Positions 57,364 to 64,000 of a stretch of 64,000 nt of DNA are shown one piece after another (the stretch's first letter is position 1; every line of letters starts with the position of its first letter). The stretch spans positions 1,030,833 through 1,094,832 of the forward strand of contig NZ_LMQO01000001.1 in NCBI RefSeq assembly GCF_001425385.1. The letters run 5' to 3'. The translations under genes and the position numbers were made by a program. The notes under the pieces were generated by a model that was not told where the DNA came from, ran no database searches, and saw only the letters and a list, made by a program, of their open reading frames with translations. The DNA is from Sphingomonas sp. Leaf407 (lineage in GTDB: Bacteria; Pseudomonadota; Alphaproteobacteria; Sphingomonadales; Sphingomonadaceae).

Positions 57364-60348
57364 TTACCAGGTAGCGATCGGCGTGCGTCGCCACTGGTTC
57401 GCGCCGGTGCAGAGGTAATGATAGGAGGCGTCCCAGGCGCTCTGGCCCTCGATGCCGGGCGACGTCGCTGTCTCCGGCACGGCGACGCGCTGGATTAGCA
57501 GGCTGCCATCCGTTTCGGTCGTCGGATCGGCTCCGGGCTTGGTGTAGACGCGCCCGCCGACCGACCAGCAGCGCAGCGTGCCGTTCAGCAACATCGGCCG
57601 CCGCCAATCGGTCCCCAGCGCGAGATTGCCGCCGGCGGTGACGTGCCAGATATTGCTCTGGAAAGCCCCCTTGCCCGTCGTCGTCCCGTCAAATTTCTGC
57701 GCGACGAAGGTGCCGTCCTCACTCGCATGGAATTGGAGAGCGAGGTAATCGTTGGTGAGGAAAGAGACGGTCGCCTTGCCACCGGCCGGGGCGGTCGCTT
57801 CCAGATACGGCGCGCGGACGAGGCCGACCCGGCTGACGATGCTGCCCGACGTCTCGACATTGCGCGCGGCAAGGCCGCGATTGACGCGGAAGGTATCGTC
57901 GCCGTCCTTGGTATTGCCCCACGCGCGCACCGGCCCGCCGCCCTCGCCGCCGGTATCCTTGACGGTATCGCCGAGGATGCCGGTGCTGGTGCACAGGCGG
58001 GCGTAGATGCCCTTGGCGGGATCGAGGCCGGCGTTGACCACCAGTCCATGCCGCATCGCCCGCGCCGCGCCGGTACGATTTTCGATATACTCCTCGTGGA
58101 AGAAGGAGAGCGGACGCGAATAGGTGCCGTACACGACGCAGCCGGGCGACAAGCTCGGGTTGGCCGCGAATTCCGTGTCGGATACCGGCATGCCGACATT
58201 GATGATGCGATTATGCGATACGGTCCCGGAACAGGTGGCAATCCGAATGCCGCCCCAGCGGCATTTCTTCACGAGATTGCCGCTGACCTGAATGTCGTCG
58301 GTCCGCATGACATTGATGCCGAAGCCTTCGATGTCCCAGTTGATCGTATTGTCGGCAACGCGGGCGTTATGGAGGCCCGTCGTATCGCTGTACGATCCGA
58401 TCTCGATCACCGCGCCGCCGCTCAGGAAGACCCCGGTCATATCCTCATACGCGCCGTAGAAGCTGTTGCGCGATACGTCGACGTCGGCGAAATTGTAGAT
58501 CTGGACGAAGCCCTGATACACGACGTTGTCGGTGAAACGGATACCACGAAGGTGGTCGTTATACTTCCCGTTGGTGTACTGATTGTAGGCGAGGATCGCG
58601 CAAAGTGCGCGGCGCGTGCGCCTGCGATATTGCTGGCCCGCTGGATCGGTGCTGCTGGTCAGTGCGAGGACGCTCTCGATCGGTAGCTTGCCGTCGCGGA
58701 AGTCGATGAGATTGTGATGGATGTTCCAGTCCATCATCACGCCCTCTTCATAGGCGACCTCGGGCGTGATCGCGCCCACCCAATAGCCATCGCCATGGAT
58801 GTAATTGTACGCGATCTCCATCGCCTGTGTGTTGCAGCCGCAGACCGCGATGCCGAAGATGTCCACGAATTCGTTGAACATGATCTTCGTGTCGACGCTG
58901 ACCTGCGGGATCGTCTTCAGGTCGGTATAGGCCGGGAATGGCTCGGTCTGGACGTGGACGCCATTGCCCCAGAAGCCCCGGATTTTGCAGCCGGTAACGC
59001 GCAGACCGCGCCCACGGTAGATCGCGATACCATGTCCGTGCTGCCAGATGCGACCGTCGTCGGTCGTGCCCTTGGGATAGAAGGGCTGGAGTTGGTTCTC
59101 GATGTTCCCGTTCAGGAACAGGCCGGTGAAGCTGACATCGACGATGTCGGGCGATCCGGCGTCGTAGAAGTCGTGATAGAACAGCGAGCCGGAATAGGCC
59201 CTGCCACCCGACACGCGCACCTCGGCACCATCGGACGCCCAACTCACCCCCGGCAGCAGCGAGATAATGCCGCGATTGAACGGCGGGTCATTCGGTCCGC
59301 CGCCGACCGTCCCGACGACACGATACGGATCGCCCATCAGGTAGAAGGCGCTGGTCTTGGGCACGAAGACCGTGCCCCCGCCCGCCAGTGCGCACATGCG
59401 ATTGGCGAGCTTGAACGCCGGGCTATCGTTGGTGACGCCGTCGCCGACCGCGCCATAGTCGGTCACGTCGAACGTCCGCCCCTTGTCGGCGCGCTGGCCG
59501 ACCATCGCGAGGCCGAGGCCGCCGGCGAGATATGTCTGCTCGACAGCCTGCCCGTTCACCTTTTTGTAGAGGCGGGCATAAATGGCGGCATTCTCACCGC
59601 GCACCGCAAAGAAGCCGTCGGGCGGCGCCGCTGCGAGGCCGGCGGCGATCGTCGGATACAGCACGCCCCCGACGAAGCCGGCGGCGATCGCCGCCGCGAC
59701 CGACGACGCCCCCGCCTGCCGCTCCGCCTCGCGCGACCACGCACGCGCCGATCGGCCGCTCGCGAGGTTCTCACCCTCGGCCCAGCCTTGCGCTTCAGCA
59801 GCAGCAGCCCGCCCTGCCTCGATCAGCGCGCCCGTCTCGCCGGCGCCATCGATCACCAGTTCGACACGCTGGTCGGCCGCGATCGTCAGCGTCGCGCCGG
59901 CGATCGGCAGCTCGTCATTCGCCGCCCGGCCCCAGCTCGCCGGCCGCGACGCTGGCGCGGCATCCGATCCGAAGGCGTGCGCCGGCAGGATGACCGGCCC
60001 GATCAGGCGGGTGCGCCCCCCAATCAGCAGGGCATATTCGAGCCGGCACGCATCGCCCGCCTCACCCATGTAGGGCAGCGCCTGGCGCGATGATTTGTTG
60101 ATGCGAATCCGCACGTCGCTGACCGGCAGGCCGTTCTCCATCACGACGCCGGCGACGCGCAGGCCCTCGGCATTGCCATTCGTCACCTTGGCGAGATCGA
60201 TCAGCGCGGGACCCGAGGCGTCGCCGTGCATGCGGATTTGCATGGCCAGCGCGACGGTCGTGAGATCGAGCCCGCGCACGCGCAGCGGCAGCTCGTACAC
60301 GTCGTCATTGCGCCACACCGTAATGGGCAGCGAGGCGGTAGTGGCCAT
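57364..60348 (-). CDS. tail spike with pectate-lyase-like beta-helix
   Basis: The largest protein in the window, 994 residues. Residues 1-160 form a virion-anchoring N-terminal part, then a helical stretch (GALIEAGRAAAAEAQGWAEG), and from residue 293 a pectate-lyase-3-type start, FDVTDYGAVGDGVTNDSPAF, followed by several hundred residues of parallel beta-helix with Asn ladders. The C-terminal 150 residues look like a trimerisation/receptor part. Such spikes often cut capsular or exopolysaccharide to reach the cell. Catalytic residues could not be assigned. AAGGAAATCGCC precedes the ATG. Confidence 0.85.
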   Translation of the reverse strand: MATTASLPITVWRNDDVYELPLRVRGLDLTTVALAMQIRMHGDASGPALIDLAKVTNGNAEGLRVAGVVMENGLPVSDVRIRINKSSRQALPYMGEAGDACRLEYALLIGGRTRLIGPVILPAHAFGSDAAPASRPASWGRAANDELPIAGATLTIAADQRVELVIDGAGETGALIEAGRAAAAEAQGWAEGENLASGRSARAWSREAERQAGASSVAAAIAAGFVGGVLYPTIAAGLAAAPPDGFFAVRGENAAIYARLYKKVNGQAVEQTYLAGGLGLAMVGQRADKGRTFDVTDYGAVGDGVTNDSPAFKLANRMCALAGGGTVFVPKTSAFYLMGDPYRVVGTVGGGPNDPPFNRGIISLLPGVSWASDGAEVRVSGGRAYSGSLFYHDFYDAGSPDIVDVSFTGLFLNGNIENQLQPFYPKGTTDDGRIWQHGHGIAIYRGRGLRVTGCKIRGFWGNGVHVQTEPFPAYTDLKTIPQVSVDTKIMFNEFVDIFGIAVCGCNTQAMEIAYNYIHGDGYWVGAITPEVAYEEGVMMDWNIHHNLIDFRDGKLPIESVLALTSSTDPAGQQYRRRTRRALCAILAYNQYTNGKYNDHLRGIRFTDNVVYQGFVQIYNFADVDVSRNSFYGAYEDMTGVFLSGGAVIEIGSYSDTTGLHNARVADNTINWDIEGFGINVMRTDDIQVSGNLVKKCRWGGIRIATCSGTVSHNRIINVGMPVSDTEFAANPSLSPGCVVYGTYSRPLSFFHEEYIENRTGAARAMRHGLVVNAGLDPAKGIYARLCTSTGILGDTVKDTGGEGGGPVRAWGNTKDGDDTFRVNRGLAARNVETSGSIVSRVGLVRAPYLEATAPAGGKATVSFLTNDYLALQFHASEDGTFVAQKFDGTTTGKGAFQSNIWHVTAGGNLALGTDWRRPMLLNGTLRCWSVGGRVYTKPGADPTTETDGSLLIQRVAVPETATSPGIEGQSAWDASYHYLCTGANQWRRTPIATW

Positions 60349-60379
60349 GGCGATTTCCTTGGATTGGCGAGGGCCGGAC

Positions 60380-62092
60380 CTACTGGTCGGCTTCCTCGAG
60401 CTTTTTCACGCGGCCGCTGACCGCTTCGATCGTCACGGCCTGCGCCGCGACGAGCGTTGCCTGTTCGGTCAGCGTCTGCTGCTGCGCCTCGATCAGCTCG
60501 GCCTGTGCCGCGACCGTCTCGGTCAGGGCAGCGACCGGCTGCGGCACCGCGTCGTCATAGGCTTGCGTGCCGCCCAGCGCCGGCGTCGGCGGCACGGTGC
60601 CGGTCTGGCTGAGCGCGAAGGCATGCTTCGCGGCCGTCTCGCCGATCAGCACGAATTGCACCGTCATCGTGGCCGGATCGAGCGTCCGGCGCAGGATCAC
60701 GCACGGCGTCGCCGGCAGGCCGTCGTCGGGCAGGTCGACGATGACCAGATCGCCCGGGCCATAGCGGCGCAGGCGCGGCTTGCAGGTGATGACGATCTCG
60801 CCCAGCTCGCGCGCGTCCCACAGCTCATAGGCAGCGAGCTGCGCCACCTGGTCCGCGCTCTGGACGAGATTGTATTGGCGCTCGTCGCCCTTCTCCTCGC
60901 CATCCTCGGCAAGAAACGTCGCCACCTGCACCGGCTTCGTCGGGACATATTCCCATTTGTGCGCAGCCGAGCGGAATTTCGGGGTCAGCGTGTTGATCCG
61001 CTGCTCCCACCCCTGCATCGCACCTACCTCGACGTCGTCGGTCGCCAGATCATCCTCGGTGATCGTATCGACGGCGACACGCGGCGCGCTGAGCTTCAGC
61101 GCGAGGCGGCCGCCGACCCAACAGCGCTCGGCCCCGCCGGCGGCCAAAATATTGTTCAGGTTCTCATTGCGGCTGCCCGGCTCGAAGATCGTCCCGTCGA
61201 CATGCCAGCCATTGGCATCGCAGACATTCGCCAAGGCGACGAAGTCGGCTACACGGATTCCGTCCATCGGAATACCGATGCCGAAGGTCTTGAGATACGG
61301 GTCGTCGGTTCTGGTCTCGTCCCGCTCCCACGTCCCCAGCGCGTAGCGCAGGCCGTGCAGCCCCGGGCAGCGCGTCCATTCCCATGTCGCCTTCGCAGCG
61401 GCGAACGCGACCTTGTCGGACGGGTCGGCCCAGCGGTGCGACCCGACCCCGCCCGGGTAGGTCGAATCCTTGCGCGGGTCATATGCCTTGACCCCGCGCC
61501 AGACTGCCCCGGTCGCGGGCACGCCGGCAGAGAAGATCTTGGCATCCTCGTCGAAGCGCAGGCACCACGAGATCGCCGCGTAGCTCGAAAGCTTGTAGTC
61601 CGCCCCCCACCCTGGGGCGGTCGTCCAGTGGACCGCCAGCGCCGCCGGCTCGGGCGTATGACCGAGCTGGTCGTAGCTGTAGAGATGGGCGGCGGCATAG
61701 CCGGTCGCGGCATTGCTGGACATCGTCAGCTCGACATAGTCGAGATAGCGCGCCACCAGCCCCTCGACCGGTCCCGCGCCGGAATAGACGTCGACCATCA
61801 GCAAATAGGGGTTCTCGACGCCCCCGACCTTCCCGCCATAGCCAGTCCAGTGCCGCCGATTGCCGGCATAGTAGGTCTCGCCGATGATGTACGGCCGGGG
61901 CTGGTTCGCGCCGATGGTCGTCTTGTTGACGGACCCGGTCGCGACCGGCGCCGGCTTCTTGGCGAGCAGCGCCCCCCCGATATTCGCCGCGACGGCGACG
62001 GCGGCGGCGATTGGCTGGATCGGGCTCGGCACCATGGCGACGATGCCAGCGACCGCACCGACGACGCGCAGGACACCGCTCACAACCGCCAC
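60380..62092 (-). CDS. phage tail-tip protein (central fibre / host specificity J-like)
   Basis: A 570-residue protein with a hydrophobic N-terminus (VAAVAANIGGALLAKKPAP region), a long domain with many Trp (YYAGNRRHWTGYGGKVGGVE; SYAAISWCLRFDEDAKIF; MDGIRVADFVALANVCDANG), and a C-terminal coiled coil (ETVAAQAELIEAQQQTLTEQ). Gene order after the NlpC/P60-like protein matches the lambda J/GTA tail-tip position. GTG start at 62092, overlapping the upstream gene by 13 bases. Confidence 0.8.
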   Translation of the reverse strand: MAVVSGVLRVVGAVAGIVAMVPSPIQPIAAAVAVAANIGGALLAKKPAPVATGSVNKTTIGANQPRPYIIGETYYAGNRRHWTGYGGKVGGVENPYLLMVDVYSGAGPVEGLVARYLDYVELTMSSNAATGYAAAHLYSYDQLGHTPEPAALAVHWTTAPGWGADYKLSSYAAISWCLRFDEDAKIFSAGVPATGAVWRGVKAYDPRKDSTYPGGVGSHRWADPSDKVAFAAAKATWEWTRCPGLHGLRYALGTWERDETRTDDPYLKTFGIGIPMDGIRVADFVALANVCDANGWHVDGTIFEPGSRNENLNNILAAGGAERCWVGGRLALKLSAPRVAVDTITEDDLATDDVEVGAMQGWEQRINTLTPKFRSAAHKWEYVPTKPVQVATFLAEDGEEKGDERQYNLVQSADQVAQLAAYELWDARELGEIVITCKPRLRRYGPGDLVIVDLPDDGLPATPCVILRRTLDPATMTVQFVLIGETAAKHAFALSQTGTVPPTPALGGTQAYDDAVPQPVAALTETVAAQAELIEAQQQTLTEQATLVAAQAVTIEAVSGRVKKLEEADQ

Positions 62093-62496
62093 GCCCCGAT
62101 GAAGTCGTGAGCCTCGATATTGACGACGCCGCGGTGCCGCTCGTCGGAATGATAGCCGGCCATCAGCCGGCCGGCCGACACGACGATCGCGTCGAATTCA
62201 CCGTCGCCCCGCATCAGCGCCAGATCACCGACCCACATCGCCGCCGGCGCAATGCGCGGCAGCATCGAATCGAGCAGGCCGGCGAGATCCGCGTGACCCG
62301 TCGCCATCAGCGCCCGACGCGCGCCGATCGCCGAACGGAACCGCGGGATCGGCGGCGGCCGGTGGCCCAGCGCCCGCATCTGTGCGCGCGCGAGGTGGAT
62401 GCAGGTGCCCGCCGTCGCCCATCCGAACGGACGCGCGCGGAACCGATCGACGACAGACTGCGTCGCCTCGGCACGCTGCGCCAGATCGCGCATCAT
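62080..62496 (-). CDS. NlpC/P60-like tail assembly protein (DUF6950 type)
   Basis: A 138-residue protein. FRARPFGWATAGTCIHLARAQ carries the expected Cys, and WVGDLALMRGDGEFDAIVVS and HRGVVNIEAHDFIGAW match the rest of the fold found in phage tail-tip peptidases. These help the phage pass through or assemble near murein. A His and acid for catalysis cannot be placed with certainty. ATGA overlap with the previous gene. Confidence 0.75.
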   Translation of the reverse strand: MMRDLAQRAEATQSVVDRFRARPFGWATAGTCIHLARAQMRALGHRPPPIPRFRSAIGARRALMATGHADLAGLLDSMLPRIAPAAMWVGDLALMRGDGEFDAIVVSAGRLMAGYHSDERHRGVVNIEAHDFIGAWRL

Positions 62497-63053
62497 GCCG
62501 CCTGCACCCCGCGCGGCGGCGAGGCGACACCCCATGCCACCTCGATCTCCATACCCAAGGCATTGTCGTGCCCGCGTTCGCCGGGGAACAGGCGCTGATG
62601 GCCGGTCGTCGACATCGCGTTGCCATCGTTGCGCACCAGCAGCCGCTGCGAGCGCGACACGCACACCATCTCGAGCGAGCGCGGCACCTCGCCACCCCGG
62701 CGCAGGATGGTGCGGTCGCTCTGCCAGTCGGCCATCTTGTCGGGCGCGCCGATCGGCGCGCCGGTCGCCTCGTCGATCTCGGCGATCCACATCTGGACGC
62801 GCGACCCCTGAAACCCCGGCCGCGACAGATCGATCGCGGCGGCCAGCTCGGGCGGCAGGAAGGTGATCTTGCCGGCGGGCAGCTCGTCCCCGGTTCCTTC
62901 GGTCAGCGCCTCGAGGACACCGATCGTGCCGAACACCGGATCGAGCGAGAGATATTCCTCGTCACCCCAGCGGACATAGCCTCCGTCGCACAGCAGCACG
63001 TCGCGCGTCGGCAGCGAGATCTTCACCAGCCCGGCCAGGGTGACAGTCTGCAT
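62493..63053 (-). CDS. phage minor tail protein
   Basis: A 186-residue protein beginning MQTVTLAGLVKISLPTRDVL; contains YVRWGDEEYLSLDPVFGTIG and RSLEMVCVSRSQRLLVRNDG. It resembles proteins found between the distal-tail and NlpC/P60 genes in alphaproteobacterial siphoviruses. Starts with a TGATG overlap. No enzyme motif. Confidence 0.7.
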   Translation of the reverse strand: MQTVTLAGLVKISLPTRDVLLCDGGYVRWGDEEYLSLDPVFGTIGVLEALTEGTGDELPAGKITFLPPELAAAIDLSRPGFQGSRVQMWIAEIDEATGAPIGAPDKMADWQSDRTILRRGGEVPRSLEMVCVSRSQRLLVRNDGNAMSTTGHQRLFPGERGHDNALGMEIEVAWGVASPPRGVQAA

Positions 63054-63652
63054 CAGGCCGCCTCCTCCAGCACGAAGCTGATGCCGGTATTGTGATCGAT
63101 CGCGAGCTCCCACGACAGCTCGTCGCCATCGATCACGCCCTCGATCATCGGCCGCGCGATATGGACGCGGCATCCATCGGCGAACGGACGGCGCAGCAAG
63201 GTGTCGGCCACCGACAGCGTCGCCTTGCCCGCCGCGTCGGCCATCACCTCGGCACCAACATTGTGCAGATAGTGCTGGCCGCTGGCGTCCTCGATCGACA
63301 TCCAGAAACCTTCGCGCACCACGCCACCTCGCGGCAGGCCACGCACCTTCAGCTTATCGCCCGCCTGTCCGCCGCCGTCGACGACGACGCCCCACCCACA
63401 TCGGCCTTGGTCGACGCCGAGCAACGGATACGGCATGCGCAGCCCCATCCGCTTGGCGCGGATCAGGCGAGAGACGAACACCCGGGCGCGGTCCTCGTCA
63501 TCGAGCGGCGGATAGGTGATCGAGATCCGGTAGTGGTTGCCCAAGCGATTGACCCGGATCGCGCTTGCCCCGCGCATCACCCCGCCCCGGTCGACCAGCG
63601 CCGGGGTCGCAGCGTTCGGCGACGGGCGCGGCGGCAGCTCGATCATCGTCAT
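63053..63652 (-). CDS. phage distal-tail-like protein
   Basis: A 199-residue protein: ELPPRPSPNAATPALVDRGG at the N-terminus, then strands (NHYRISITYPPLDDEDRARV; GVVREGFWMSIEDASGQHYL; HNTGISFVLEEAA). Just downstream of the tape-measure gene, where distal-tail proteins lie. It overlaps that gene by four bases (ATGA). Confidence 0.7.
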   Translation of the reverse strand: MTMIELPPRPSPNAATPALVDRGGVMRGASAIRVNRLGNHYRISITYPPLDDEDRARVFVSRLIRAKRMGLRMPYPLLGVDQGRCGWGVVVDGGGQAGDKLKVRGLPRGGVVREGFWMSIEDASGQHYLHNVGAEVMADAAGKATLSVADTLLRRPFADGCRVHIARPMIEGVIDGDELSWELAIDHNTGISFVLEEAA

Positions 63653-64000
63653 CGAACTGTCTGCCGTGCGGTCATCGCCGCGCGCGCATTGTTCTGGCGC
63701 ACGCGGTGGGTCGTCACCGCCCCGCTGATCCCGGTCACGCGCGGTTCGAACATCGCGCCCTCGTCCATCACCAGATGCACGACTGCTGGAGCGCCGGCCG
63801 GCCCATTGTCATTGCCGTGGCGGATGTCGACCATCTCACCCTTGGTGGCGCGGAACGCGACGATATTCGCATCAATCCCGGAGCGACCGCCGACCTTGAA
63901 GCCGCCACCGGTCTTGAACCCAGGCAGTTTCGGCGCGGCGGCACCGCCGCCCGACTTGCCGCCGAAAAGCCCGGTCAGCGCGTTACCGATCGAGCCGAGA
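63649..64000 (-). CDS. phage tail tape-measure protein, C-terminal part only
   Basis: The frame is open to the window's right edge; 116 codons are present. LGSIGNALTGLFGGKSGGG, FKTGGGFKVGGRSGIDANIV and AFRATKGEMVDI are the usual Gly-rich C-terminus of phage tape-measure or lambda-tail-component proteins. The rest, likely several hundred residues, is outside the window. Confidence 0.75.
   Translation of the reverse strand, partial: LGSIGNALTGLFGGKSGGGAAAPKLPGFKTGGGFKVGGRSGIDANIVAFRATKGEMVDIRHGNDNGPAGAPAVVHLVMDEGAMFEPRVTGISGAVTTHRVRQNNARAAMTARQTVR

Larger units (their letters stand above)
51459..64000. mobile_element. siphovirus-like prophage, right part outside the window
   Basis: Integrase at the left, then leftward late genes in siphovirus order read from the right: tape-measure end, three tail-tip genes including a NlpC/P60-like one, central tail-tip fibre, tail spike, accessory structural genes, holin-like gene, endolysin, spanin-like lipoprotein. 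Overlapping starts run through the cluster. Terminase, portal, capsid and head genes are not in the window. The left end is placed at the integrase for want of a recognised att site; it may start near 50.2 kb. Confidence 0.85.

Overview
The window is high-GC chromosomal DNA, very probably from a sphingomonad (Sphingomonadales, Alphaproteobacteria). The grounds are a complete XrtA/PEP-CTERM exopolysaccharide locus, an RcdA-type CtrA-degradation adaptor, DUF465 proteins, a DksA with an incomplete zinc finger, an ornithine decarboxylase beside a deoxyhypusine-synthase-like enzyme, and families of palindromic intergenic repeats. No rRNA, tRNA, CRISPR array or intact insertion sequence was recognised.

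Layout. 1-7 kb: the 3' part of an OmpR-type response regulator coupled to a PDZ protein; a LacI regulator bounded by two copies of one long palindrome; two tandem ferritin-like Tat lipoproteins followed by an Nramp metal transporter; a nitronate monooxygenase-type flavoprotein. 7-20 kb: rcdA, two DUF465 genes, dksA, a Ser/Gly-rich PEP-CTERM-like surface protein, serS, an NlpD-like LysM/LytM lipoprotein coupled to a K+ channel, rimO, an M17 aminopeptidase, a HerA-like ATPase and a DUF2809 protein. 20-31 kb: a coupled operon of two cysteine desulfurases and a ferredoxin, an alpha/beta hydrolase, threonine dehydratase, ornithine decarboxylase behind a structured leader that hides its Shine-Dalgarno sequence, a DHS-family enzyme, a large transglutaminase/TPR protein and an esterase.

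31.5-48.9 kb is the XrtA locus. Ten leftward genes, mostly overlapping by 1-4 bases, encode Wza, Wzz, tyrosine autokinase, an outer-membrane beta protein, AAA ATPase, deacetylase, FemAB, glycosyltransferase, exosortase A fused to EpsI, and amidotransferase. Upstream lie a PLP decarboxylase and an acyl-CoA ligase, divergent from an acyl carrier protein and two hydrolases. Together they would make and export an exopolysaccharide and process PEP-CTERM proteins; the protein at 9.1-10.3 kb is a candidate substrate.

48.9-64 kb: trxB and a small membrane protein precede a prophage. It has a tyrosine integrase at 51.5-52.7 kb and leftward late genes: end of the tape-measure gene, tail-tip genes, a large beta-helix tail spike, accessory structural genes and a lysis cassette. 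Terminase, portal and capsid genes would lie beyond the right edge.
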